The notes under the pieces were generated by a model, which was not told where the DNA came from, did no database searches, and saw only the letters and a program-made list of their open reading frames with translations. From contig CAJXRM010000010.1 of the NCBI GenBank assembly GCA_913059205.1, forward strand, positions 1 to 51,788: a stretch of 51,788 nucleotides of DNA, written 5' to 3'. This document shows, in pieces, positions 27,225 to 37,000 of this stretch (its first letter is position 1; each line of letters starts with the position of its first letter). Source of the stretch: an uncultured Flavobacteriales bacterium (GTDB lineage: Bacteria > Bacteroidota > Bacteroidia > Flavobacteriales_D > Crocinitomicaceae). A program made the translations under genes and the position numbers.

Positions 27225-27596
27225 TTTTTTTCGTAAAAAGAGCCGTCGGTCTTTTTTAAACCATTCTATCTCAATTATTTTCGAATTCGTGTAATTTATT
27301 TTACAACGATATTGACTTGAATCTAAATCTACCAAAGGAAACTTGTGTTCAACAACTTTGGTCGAATCGGTTAGAATAGTAAAACTATGTTTCTCGTTAT
27401 TTAACCTAATTTTTCCTTGAATCAATTTATAGGAACACCCATTCGAAAATTCCACTTGAGAAATCAAAAGTGGATCAATACACGATATTCTATTCGATTT
27501 TAAATGATTAACACCCTGCAGTGAGCACGTTTCAAATGACGTTGACTTTTGTTCACAAGCAAAGGAAATTAAAGCCAAAAAAAGAACTAATCGCAT
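27213..27596 (-). CDS. Small secreted or lipoprotein-like hypothetical protein
   Basis: 127 aa with an N-terminal hydrophobic segment ending in FACEQKS (LVLFLALISFACEQ), a possible but imperfect lipobox with Cys14. The mature part has three further Cys (SFETCSLQG, SCIDPL, NGCSY) and Lys-rich beta-like segments. I recognise no family. Its ATG shares one base with the stop of the upstream SDR gene, so the two are co-transcribed. Its end overlaps the T9SS cargo gene. Confidence 0.7.
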   Translation of the reverse strand: MRLVLFLALISFACEQKSTSFETCSLQGVNHLKSNRISCIDPLLISQVEFSNGCSYKLIQGKIRLNNEKHSFTILTDSTKVVEHKFPLVDLDSSQYRCKINYTNSKIIEIEWFKKDRRLFLRKKLPE

Positions 27597-28378
27597 TAAA
27601 GTGATTTGGTTCTTCCACCATCTACAGGAATATTAATTCCATTAATGTATGATGCTCGAGGAGAAGCTAAAAAAGCGATAGCCTCTGCTATTTCTTCCGG
27701 TTTAGCAATACGTTGCATAGGAGATTGCTTCGCCATTTCCTCGAATACTTCTGCCACATTTTGAGCACTTTTCGCGGATTTAGCTTCTGCTATTTCTTGT
27801 AAACGGCTTGTGCCTGTTGCACCAGGAAGCACATTATTCACACGGATATTAAATTGACCCAGTTCATTTGCCAACGTCTTACTCCAATTTGCAACAGCTC
27901 CACGGATAGTATTTGAGACTCCCAGACCATTCAATGGTTGTTTGACACTAGTAGAAATTACATTAATAATACTTCCTTCTCCCTTAACTTTCATTATTGG
28001 AACAAGCGCTTGAACCAAAATATGGTTGCATACCAAGTGTTGATTAAATGTTGCTGTAAATTCAGAAATATCAGCATCTATTATTAATCCACCTTTAGGT
28101 CCACCGGTATTGTTTACAAGAATTGTAGGTTCATTTCCATTTTTCAAGTAATCTACAACTGCACTCTTTACTTGGGTTGGTTCAGAAAAATCAGCAATAA
28201 TAAAATCATGGTGCACCCCTTCCGATGAATGTAAAGAACGCATCGCTGCAGTAATTTTAATTTCATTTCTTCCTACTAAAGTAATTTTTGCGCCTCTTTC
28301 TGCCATTAACTTAGCTGCTGATAGTCCAATTCCTTGTGAACTTCCGCAAACTAATGCGTGTTTTCCTGCTAATTCCAT
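27596..28378 (-). CDS. Atypical short-chain dehydrogenase (BKR-like SDR) lacking the catalytic Tyr and Lys
   Basis: 260 aa from the ATG at 28378 (MELAGKHALVCGSSQGIG), which has TAGGA just before it. In-frame ATG 28411 and TTG 28432 lie upstream but have no good ribosome site. The Rossmann motif GSSQGIG, the NNTGG segment (89-93) and the PGATGT segment match SDRs. The active-site YxxxK is replaced by S155-N-T-I-R159. This fits the known subgroup that resembles beta-ketoacyl-ACP reductases but lacks the perfect catalytic tetrad. The substrate is unknown; it may bind NAD(P) without classical catalysis. Confidence 0.85.
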   Translation of the reverse strand: MELAGKHALVCGSSQGIGLSAAKLMAERGAKITLVGRNEIKITAAMRSLHSSEGVHHDFIIADFSEPTQVKSAVVDYLKNGNEPTILVNNTGGPKGGLIIDADISEFTATFNQHLVCNHILVQALVPIMKVKGEGSIINVISTSVKQPLNGLGVSNTIRGAVANWSKTLANELGQFNIRVNNVLPGATGTSRLQEIAEAKSAKSAQNVAEVFEEMAKQSPMQRIAKPEEIAEAIAFLASPRASYINGINIPVDGGRTKSL

Positions 28379-28505
28379 TCCTATATTAGTTTTATCGTCA
28401 AAAATAATCATTTCGTCGCTATGCTCATTCAAAAACCAAATTCAATCACCAGAAATTCAGATTTGTTAAATAATTCGCTTTTAACATTAGTTCATGTACG
28501 TTTTT

Positions 28506-28536
28506 TTTGTCACGATAAAATATAAGCTTACCTTTG
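28506..28536 (+). promoter_or_regulatory. Complete Bacteroidota promoter (TTTG-N19-TACCTTTG)
   Basis: The -33 TTTG at 28506-28509 and the -7 TACCTTTG at 28529-28536 are separated by 19 bases. They lie about 38 bases ahead of the ATG of the 1535-aa T9SS cargo gene. This is the best promoter match in the window. Confidence 0.75.
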
Positions 28537-28574
28537 CCCAGAATATTAATATTATATTAATCAAAAATTGAATT

Positions 28575-31500
28575 ATGAAAAAAAATTACCTTTTTAAAAC
28601 CTGGGTGTTTTTTTGTGTCTTTAGCTTAACAGCATTGTTAAGTGTGAATGCACAAGTTGTAAACACGTATGGTTTTTCTGCTTCGAGTGGAGCCTATACG
28701 CCATTAGTTGGTGGGACGTCCTCTGGCTTGACACTAACCGCTGACGACAATTTATCTGCAGCGTTACCTATTGGTTTTAATTTCATGTATGGAGGTGTCA
28801 GTTTCACCACATTTAAAGTGTCATCAAATGGTGCGGTTTATTTTGGTGCAGGTGCAACCACTGCTGCAAACAATTTAGCAACCACTACTGCTTCACAACG
28901 TCCTGGACTTGCTCCTTTATGGGATGATCTTCAGTGTACTGCTGGTGTTACCTACCAATTAAGTGGTACTGCTCCAAATCAAGTGTTGACGATTGAGTTC
29001 AGTAACATGGAATGGCGTTACCTTGCAAATGCAGCTGTAATTTCTTTTCAAGTTAAATTGTCGGAAGCAACTGGTAGAATAGATTATATTTATCAACAGG
29101 AAGCCGCTGCAGTTAACACCGGTTCTGCAAGTATTGGACTAATTGGTCTTGCTCCTACTGACTTCATTTCATTGCAAGATGTAAGTGCTGCTCCAACAAG
29201 AAGCACAACTGTTTCAACTAACACACTCGCAGTGAAACCTGCGACAGGTCAAATGTACAGCTGGATGGCTGCACCGGCAGCTCCTCCAACTCCAACAGAA
29301 GTTGCTGGATCTCCAAATTGTGTGACAGGTACGGATATTGAAATTGCTACAACACCTACGGATCCAGATGTTACTTGGTACTGGCAAGGCACAAATGCGA
29401 CTGGAACTTCGACTGCCAATCCTACTTCAGTAAGTTATAACGTAATGAACAATGGTACATACTATGCTCGTGCTTATAATACTGTTTTTGATGTATGGTC
29501 TGCAACATCATCTTCAATTGCAATTAGTTCTATTCCTGTTGCTGTAACTCCGGCTGCTCCAACAGCAGATATTAACCCTTCATGTGTGACAACTGGGTCT
29601 CAGTTATCATCTGTGTTAACTGGTGATGCAAACGTTTCTTACTACTGGCAAACAGTAGCGAATGGAACGGCAACAACAGATATTGCTGCAACTGATGTTG
29701 CAACAACACCATTAACTGCCACTTCAACTGGAACATATTATGTGTCAGCATTCGATGCTTCAAATTCATGCTGGTCTCCAACATCAAGTTTAGCGGTAAC
29801 AGTTCAAACAGCTGTGCCAGCTGCGCCAACTGCTTCAACCTCAGTATACGATATTTGTGGTGGATTGTCTGACTTTGACATTGCTGCGACTGCGCCAGCT
29901 TCTTCATTAACAACTGTTCAGAATACATCTTTTGGAACTAATTTAATTTCAACAGGTGCTGGGAACACTTATCCTATTGTTGTTCCTGCTTTACCTGCAG
30001 GTGCTACAATTGTCTCTGCTCAATTGCAAATGACAAATGTTTCTGCAACGAATGGTTCATGGAGAAGTGAAATTCGTGTTGGATTATCTGGAATGCACAC
30101 ATTAGCACCAACTCAAATTTCTACTTTGGGATCTGGAGGATTAATTACGCCCGATCCAGCACCTATTAACTTAGCTGGTTTCCCAACAACAGGAGGTACT
30201 TTAAATTTAGATTTAACAGAAACTTTTGATGATGGTGGTGTTGATGATGCGCTATTTGGAGCCGTTCAATTAGTAATAACTTACTCAATGCCTGCGGACA
30301 TAAACTGGTACGATGCTGCTTCAGCCGGCACTCAATTAGGTACAGGAAGTCCTTTCGATTGTATCGGAAATTCAGTTTTAGCTGATCCTTCTTCAAATGG
30401 TTCTTACGAATTCTATGCATCTACTATGGACGGTGTTTGTGAAAGTACTTCAAGAACATTGGTTACGGTTAATGTTTTAGATGTAAATGCTACATTAACT
30501 CCAATTGATGAAACGTGTACTGGATACTCTAATGGATCATTTGCTCTAGGTACTGTTTCATGTGGAACCGCTCCATTTACTTATTCAGTTGATGGCGGTA
30601 CATTTGGAGCAATTCCAACAAATTTGACTGCTGGAACTTATTCAGTAGTTATTGAAGATGCTGCAATGTTGCAATCTAATCCAATTGTTTTGGTAATTGG
30701 AACAACAGATTCATTTATTCCAGAAGCACCAACGGCAACTGTGGATGAATATTTTGTTTGCTCTGGAGCAACAACTCAACTTATAGAGGCAACAGCTGCT
30801 GGTTCAGGAACTGCTTCTGTTGCATCTGGCGCAGTTAACATTCCAATACCTGATAGTGCACCTACAGCAGGTATTTCTAGTGACTTAATTATTTCTTCGG
30901 TTCCAGCTGGTGCTGTAATTACAGATGTTTCCGTAACTGTGAATATTACGCACACTTGGGATTCTGATGTAGACATTACATTAACAGGTCCTAATGCAAC
31001 AACTATCGAATTGTCTACTGACAACGGTGGTTCTGGTGACAATTATGTTAATACCGTTTTCAGTAATAATGGCGTTACTGCTGTTACTGCAGGAACAGCT
31101 CCTTTTACAGGGACATACTTACCAGAAGGTAATTTAACAACGTTGTTCTCAACTCCAAATGGAACTTGGACTTTAGGAGTTGCTGATGACTTAGGAGGAG
31201 ATACAGGAACATTAAATGACTGGTCTATAGCAATTTCTTACACTTTACCAGTAACAACTGTTGAATGGTATGATATGGCTACAAATGGAAACTTAGAAGG
31301 AACAGGATCTCCTTTTGAATCTGTTGGAACAACATTGTTGCCTTCACCAGCAGCTGCTGGTACATATGAATTCTACGCAGGAGCTATAGCTGGTGGATGT
31401 TACAGTGTTGATCGTACATTGGTTACTGTAAATGTAAATGACGTTAACGTTGAATTAACTGCTGTGGATGCTTCATGTAATAATGCTCCTAATGGTTCAT

Positions 31501-33182
31501 TTGTTGTTTCCAATGTTATTTGTGGAACTGGTCCATTTACAGTTAATGTTGATGGTGCTGGATTTGGTGCAATACCAACAGATTTAATGGCTGGAACATA
31601 TAGCGTAGTTGTTATGGATGATTTAGGCGGAACTAGTGCAACCTATACTTTAGTAGTTGGTGAAGCTGGTGCTCCTTCAGACTCTTACATGGAAGATATC
31701 ACTGATAATGGTGGTCAAGTTTCTTGGAATGCTAATGGTGATGAAACAGAATGGAACGTAGAATGGGGATTACCTGGATTTACTCCTGGAACAGGAACTG
31801 AAATCGGTTCTACTCAAGCGATGGATACTTTCGCAATCATTACTGGTTTAGACGGTAACACGAACTATGATGTGTATATTTCTGCAAATTGTGGAGCTGG
31901 AACAACAACTGGTTCATGGGATATGGTTAACTGGACTACAGATTGTGGAATTTATACATTCCCATTCGTTGAAACGTTCGAAGACAACTCTCCTACTCGT
32001 GTTTGTTGGATCAACAACCAAGAAGTTGGAGCTGCAGATTGGACATATGAAACAGGATCTACTGTCACTGTAACAACTGCCTTCGAAGGTACTAAAAACG
32101 CACGTTTTGTAAGCGTAGGGCCTTCAGGTGGTGCAACACCGATTACTAAATTGGAAAGTCCACGTTTTGATTTCTCAGGACAAGATAGTGTGGCTATGAT
32201 TTTCTCATATACGCAACCTGTAGATTTTGGAGATCAAAATGAGACAAAGGTTTATTCTATTGGATCATCTTCTGTATGGACTCAAGAAGCACATTACACA
32301 GCTGCTGCTAACGTATGGGTGACTGATACATTGTTTATCGCTGATACAACAACCCAAATTGCATTCGAAGGAATTAATAACTGGGGAGGTGCTAACGGTG
32401 TTGATTATGTAAGATTCATGCCTTGTACGTTGAACCCTGGTATTGATGGTTCTTCTGATGTTTGTCGTTTAGACGGAACATTTGACTTGAACACAATCGT
32501 TACTAAAGGTGAAGACTTCGGAACTTGGACGTTTGCTCAAAACCCTGGTGTATTGAATGGTTCAATTGTATCTGTTTCAGCTTTACCAGCTGGTACATTT
32601 GACTTCCACTACATTGTGAAAACGCCTTGTGCAACAGATACTACGTTCGCTACGTTGACTATCTTCCCTCCTTCTTCGGCAGGTGTTGATGGAACAATAA
32701 CTGCTTGTAGAAATGAGCCTATTTACTTGTTATCAGGTTTATCTGGAAATGTTGATTTAGGTGGTCAATGGTATAACCCATCAAACAACCCTACAAACGT
32801 TTCTATTACAACCGGAAATATCCCAGGTTCTTTTAACTATGATTATATCGTTTCAAATGGAGTTTGTCCAAATGATACTTCAAACATCTTAGTTACTGTT
32901 GGAACATGTGATTACTTAGATATTCAAGAGTTAGTATTTGGAGATATGAATGTATATCCAAACCCAACTGACGGATTGGTATTTATTTCAAACGCTAGTT
33001 CTTCTGAAACGTTTAGCTATGAATTATTAGATGTTAAAGGTCAAGTTCTTTCAGCGAAAGTTGCTGCAATCAACGGGACAACTACTACTGAGATTTCATT
33101 AGACAAACTAGAGCCAGGAGTATATATGATTAGAGTTTATAATACTGAAGCTGAAAAAACATTCAGAATTATTAAACAATAA
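28575..33182 (+). CDS. Giant T9SS type A cargo: multidomain surface protein
   Basis: 1535 aa with signal peptide MKKNYLFKTWVFFCVFSLTALLSVNAQ. Regions in order: an N-terminal beta domain (28-235), Ig-like repeats with TWYWQGT/SYYWQT (about 240-420), two copies of a roughly 320-residue module (about 420-1035), an FN3-like domain (about 1035-1120), a MAM/lectin-like domain starting FPFVETFED (about 1130-1290), a linker, and the type A sorting domain with VYPNPTDG near 1458 and a C-terminal FRIIKQ. A proprotein-convertase P-domain-like segment (about 754-893) lies in the second module. It should be secreted by the T9SS and displayed on the surface. A strong terminator follows. Confidence 0.92.
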   Translation: MKKNYLFKTWVFFCVFSLTALLSVNAQVVNTYGFSASSGAYTPLVGGTSSGLTLTADDNLSAALPIGFNFMYGGVSFTTFKVSSNGAVYFGAGATTAANNLATTTASQRPGLAPLWDDLQCTAGVTYQLSGTAPNQVLTIEFSNMEWRYLANAAVISFQVKLSEATGRIDYIYQQEAAAVNTGSASIGLIGLAPTDFISLQDVSAAPTRSTTVSTNTLAVKPATGQMYSWMAAPAAPPTPTEVAGSPNCVTGTDIEIATTPTDPDVTWYWQGTNATGTSTANPTSVSYNVMNNGTYYARAYNTVFDVWSATSSSIAISSIPVAVTPAAPTADINPSCVTTGSQLSSVLTGDANVSYYWQTVANGTATTDIAATDVATTPLTATSTGTYYVSAFDASNSCWSPTSSLAVTVQTAVPAAPTASTSVYDICGGLSDFDIAATAPASSLTTVQNTSFGTNLISTGAGNTYPIVVPALPAGATIVSAQLQMTNVSATNGSWRSEIRVGLSGMHTLAPTQISTLGSGGLITPDPAPINLAGFPTTGGTLNLDLTETFDDGGVDDALFGAVQLVITYSMPADINWYDAASAGTQLGTGSPFDCIGNSVLADPSSNGSYEFYASTMDGVCESTSRTLVTVNVLDVNATLTPIDETCTGYSNGSFALGTVSCGTAPFTYSVDGGTFGAIPTNLTAGTYSVVIEDAAMLQSNPIVLVIGTTDSFIPEAPTATVDEYFVCSGATTQLIEATAAGSGTASVASGAVNIPIPDSAPTAGISSDLIISSVPAGAVITDVSVTVNITHTWDSDVDITLTGPNATTIELSTDNGGSGDNYVNTVFSNNGVTAVTAGTAPFTGTYLPEGNLTTLFSTPNGTWTLGVADDLGGDTGTLNDWSIAISYTLPVTTVEWYDMATNGNLEGTGSPFESVGTTLLPSPAAAGTYEFYAGAIAGGCYSVDRTLVTVNVNDVNVELTAVDASCNNAPNGSFVVSNVICGTGPFTVNVDGAGFGAIPTDLMAGTYSVVVMDDLGGTSATYTLVVGEAGAPSDSYMEDITDNGGQVSWNANGDETEWNVEWGLPGFTPGTGTEIGSTQAMDTFAIITGLDGNTNYDVYISANCGAGTTTGSWDMVNWTTDCGIYTFPFVETFEDNSPTRVCWINNQEVGAADWTYETGSTVTVTTAFEGTKNARFVSVGPSGGATPITKLESPRFDFSGQDSVAMIFSYTQPVDFGDQNETKVYSIGSSSVWTQEAHYTAAANVWVTDTLFIADTTTQIAFEGINNWGGANGVDYVRFMPCTLNPGIDGSSDVCRLDGTFDLNTIVTKGEDFGTWTFAQNPGVLNGSIVSVSALPAGTFDFHYIVKTPCATDTTFATLTIFPPSSAGVDGTITACRNEPIYLLSGLSGNVDLGGQWYNPSNNPTNVSITTGNIPGSFNYDYIVSNGVCPNDTSNILVTVGTCDYLDIQELVFGDMNVYPNPTDGLVFISNASSSETFSYELLDVKGQVLSAKVAAINGTTTTEISLDKLEPGVYMIRVYNTEAEKTFRIIKQ
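29845..31680 (+). repeat. Two tandem ~320-residue modules inside the T9SS cargo gene
   Basis: Each module starts with an A/P-rich hinge and VDEYxxCxG/SVYDICGG and ends with the shared string WYDxATxGxxxGTGSPF...GTYEFYA...RTLVTVNVxDVN...NGSF...FGAIPTxLxAGTYSVV. The WYD anchor is near residue 575 in the first copy and near 895 in the second. The central parts differ: the second holds a P-domain-like segment. Confidence 0.75.
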
Positions 33183-33200
33183 TTAGATTTATATTAGGAA

Positions 33201-33229
33201 AAGGGAGGCTTCGGTCTCCCTTTTTTTTT
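33201..33229 (+). terminator. Strong rho-independent terminator with a UUCG loop
   Basis: A 9-bp stem AAGGGAGGC / GTCTCCCTT closes on TTCG and is followed by a run of T to 33229. It lies 19 bases after the stop of the 1535-aa gene. Confidence 0.9.
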
Positions 33230-33410
33230 GCGCCAAACTCTTGTTACTCATTATTTTTTACCTCAGTCTAGAACTAAAAGTTGTCACATATTATATGACT
33301 TCTTTCTCGTTTTAATACGATTAAACCTTTTATCATTAAATAAATACACTTTGAGTTTTCAAAGACAAATAATATCTTGTACTTTTAATCTCTATCAAAT
33401 CAATATAAAT

Positions 33411-33935
33411 ATGTTAGCACCGTTCAATCTTCAAAAATGGATCAATGAAAATCGTGATTTGTTGAAACCACCTGTAAACAACAAATGTCTATTTATCGAA
33501 GCAGGTGATTTTATTGTTATGGTAGTTGGAGGTCCAAATGCCCGTAAAGATTACCACTTTAATGAGAGTGAAGAATTGTTTTACCAACTTGAAGGAGATA
33601 TTACAGTTAAAATTCAAGAGAACGGAAAAGCAAGAGAAGTGCAAATTAAGGAAGGTGATATTTTCCTTTTACCAAGTAATATACCGCACAACCCTGTTCG
33701 CGGTGCCAATACTGTAGGACTTGTAATAGAGAAAGTTCGTAAAGGAACGGAAATGGTGGATGGTTTAATGTGGTTCTGTGATGAATGTAATCACAAATTA
33801 CATGAGTTCAAATTTCCTTTAAGAGATATTGAAAATGATTTTCAATCGCGTTTTAAAGAATTCTATAATTCTGAAGAACTTAGAACTTGTAAAAGCTGTT
33901 CTCACGTCATGGAAGTTGACGAAAGATTTGTTTAA
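33411..33935 (+). CDS. 3-Hydroxyanthranilate 3,4-dioxygenase
   Basis: 174 aa from the ATG at 33411 (MLAPFNLQKWINENRDLLKPPV), the usual bacterial length; the longer open frame from 33228 covers the upstream terminator and is not coding. This cupin dioxygenase opens the ring of 3-hydroxyanthranilate in the kynurenine pathway, leading to quinolinate and NAD. The iron ligands H49, E55 and H93 and the C-terminal rubredoxin-like site C123/C126 and C160/C163 match the well-studied bacterial enzyme. No other kynurenine gene is near; the gene is monocistronic. Confidence 0.93.
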   Translation: MLAPFNLQKWINENRDLLKPPVNNKCLFIEAGDFIVMVVGGPNARKDYHFNESEELFYQLEGDITVKIQENGKAREVQIKEGDIFLLPSNIPHNPVRGANTVGLVIEKVRKGTEMVDGLMWFCDECNHKLHEFKFPLRDIENDFQSRFKEFYNSEELRTCKSCSHVMEVDERFV

Positions 33936-34011
33936 TTGAATTTCTTAGTGCAATTTAAACTTTGAGTAAACTACTTACTCTTTAAACTTAAACGTTTAAT
34001 AGTTGGTTGTG

Positions 34012-37000
34012 CTACCTAATTAAATTTACATGACCAACCAACTGCTTTTTACCATCAAAAGCATCTTCCAGGTCAATTTTCCAAATGTATGTTCCATCCT
34101 GGCATAAAAGTCCGTTGTACGTACCGTCCCAGCCATACTTCATATCGAACGATTCGAAAATCAATTCTCCCCATCTATCGAATATCATCATATGAAACTC
34201 TTCAATGTTTCCTCCATACATCATGAAGGTTTGATTGAATTCATCTTGATCTGGTGTAAACGTATTGGGCACATAAATCGTTATGTCATAAAAAATCGTA
34301 ACAATATCCGACGATTGACATCCATTTTGATCTGTTATTGTTACAGTATAAACCGTTTCTCTATTCGGTTCAGCAATTGGATTCGCGCAGTTTCCGCAAG
34401 TTAAGGTTTCACTGGGGCTCCAAATAAATGAACCACTCTGAGGGCTAGTCGCTGTTAATTGAACTTCGTCGCCATAAAACGCATAAACATTTAAGCCTGC
34501 ATCAACTATAGGTAATGGAAACAAATCAACAAACACACTATCCCCACTTACGCAACCAAATTGATCTGTTCCAGTTACATAATAAATAGTGGCAGAGTTC
34601 GGGAAAACAGATATCGTGTCAAAAGAAATGAATTGATGACTATTTGGTGTCCAAGTATATGCGCTACCCCCACTTGACCATAATTCGGCTGTTTCTCCTG
34701 GACAAATTATCGTGTCATTTCCAGCCTGAATATTTGGTACCCTTACATCAACAAAAACACTGTCTGTTACAACTCCACACGCATTTCCAAAATCACAATA
34801 ATACCACATATCATTTGGTGGATTAACACTAACTGTTGCAGTATTAACTGGATTAATAAATGTTGTAGGATACCAGTTGTAGGTCTGTATATCTGTTCCG
34901 GAAGCAGTTATCGAAACAGAATTGTTGACGCACAAATTAACCGTGTCGATTAGAGTTGGTTCGGGCAAAACAAAATATACCGTAATTTCTACTTCTTCTG
35001 TTAAAATACATCCATTAGCAGTTGTGACTTCTACGCTATAGGTAGTTGTTGTATCTGGAGTTGAAATCGGACTTGACGAAAATGGGTCGTCTAGAAAAGT
35101 AGCTGGCGTCCATTCATATGCAACCCCTCCACCCGCATTTAATTGTACCGAATTGCCCAAACATATACTTGTGTCGTTGGATATATCACTAGCTCCCAAA
35201 TATACAGGTAAAGTCACATAAACTGTGTCTATTCCACATGTATCCGAAATGATAATCATGAAATCTGTTGTTTGATTCACAGTTGCGATTGGCGTTGCAC
35301 TTGTTGAGTCATCTAAAAAAACACCGGGTGACCAAGAATATACCGATCCTCCATACGCTTCAAACTGAAATTGATCCCCGGGACAAATTGGCGCAGTAGG
35401 TTGAACTACACCACCTTCAAAATCACCAATTACGACCTCAAAAACAACAGAATCTGGAGTGAAACATCCATTTATATCCGACACAACCAAGGTTACCTGA
35501 TAAGTTCCTGAACTAGCATATAAATGAGAAGGGTTGACATCCGTTGATGTGGTGTTATCACCAAAATCCCAGAAAAAGGAATTACCATTCGAACTGTTGT
35601 TGGTGAATTCAACTGGATCTGGGATACAAACTACAGTTTGAGGTACTGCGACAATTGCATCAATCGTGCTCAATTCGAATTTAAATGCTGCTAAATTGCA
35701 ATTCGGTCCGTTATCAGTCGTTGACCAAACACCAGGCGTAGTTGTAAATCCTGTGGTAGTTGCACCACATGACGCGCAAACTGCATGATAGATTCGTCCC
35801 TGTTTATCAAAACGGGAAGTTCCACCATCAACATGATTGTACGGGCTATTAATTCCGCCCATAAACGTTCCATACTTCAATGCCATAGCATCTTGATCCA
35901 AGACAGATATATAAAAGTTACTTCCTGATGTTGATGATTGAAAGGCATCAACAGTTACTGGGAATCCGTTGGTCGTTGAATTCAGTGCTTGACCATCAGC
36001 TACGTTCAACTCGCCGCCCCAACCTGAAAAGTAAATGTCATAGCAATCAGAGACCAAGAATGCGGTCGGTGAAATTTCCACATGACCAGTACCAGCACCA
36101 ACCATTGTGGTCCATAATATGGAAGAAAGTGATGGATTATATTTTCGTATAAATTGTCCTGAATTAGCAACACCATAATGACCAGGTGTAATTGGCCAGT
36201 TGCTTTCTGTTTGACCCAAGAAATAAACATTATCGTCAATATCCAACTGTACACAATATACTTGATCATATTCTGTCATTCCTATATATGTAGAGGAAAG
36301 CATCGCGCCAGTTGTACCATTTAAGCGAACCGCATATCCATCTGCAATCCCTCCGTTATAGGTCAAACTTTGACCACCACTTAATGCCAAATTCGAGGAT
36401 GACGTTCCACCTACAAAATATACCTCTCCAGAACTGCTTAATTGAATTGAATTCCCAGTTTCACTTCCAGTTCCACCAAAGTAAGTTGACCAAAGTAAGG
36501 TGTTTAACGTTGAAGGCATTTTAAAAGCAACAGCGTCTTGTGGGCCACTCAAAGTTGTTTGAATGGCGTTAACTGTTGGGAAGTCAGTTGAACGCGTAGT
36601 TGATGAAACATAAACATTTCCTGAATTATCAAGGACTATTTCTCCACGAAATTGATCGCCATAATTATATTTCAAACTGCTTATATTCAATCCATCTGTG
36701 GAAGTACCGCCCATATAAGTTGATGCTAAAAGTGTACTTCCATCAGCGCTTAGTCTTGCCACGAATAAATCACATCCTTGCGAGAATCCAAGGCCATTTG
36801 CATCAGCGGAAACATTTGGTCCTCCAGAAAACGTATTCCGGTAGGGCGTTCCTGCCATTGGGAAATTGTTTGACGAGGTCAATCCAAAAATAAACAACTC
36901 GCCGTTTGGAGCACAAACCATACTGTTAGGAGTTTCAGACCCTACACCACCTAAATAAGTAGAGTAAATCATTCCAGTTCCATCAGCGGTAAATTTAAAA

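Noticed and set aside
29572..29928. Open frame antisense to the 1535-aa cargo gene, and similar antisense frames inside the T9SS genes
   Set aside because: Low-complexity Leu/Gln/His-rich translations mirrored from Thr/Ala/Ser-rich repeats; they have no start context and are shadows.
33228..33410. N-terminal extension of the dioxygenase reading frame
   Set aside because: It begins inside a strong terminator and the known enzyme starts at the ATG at 33411 with full length from there.
33964..33980. GAGTAA / TTACTC inverted repeat after the 3-hydroxyanthranilate dioxygenase gene
   Set aside because: Only a 6-bp AT-rich stem without a clear T-run; too weak to call a terminator, though it sits between convergent genes.
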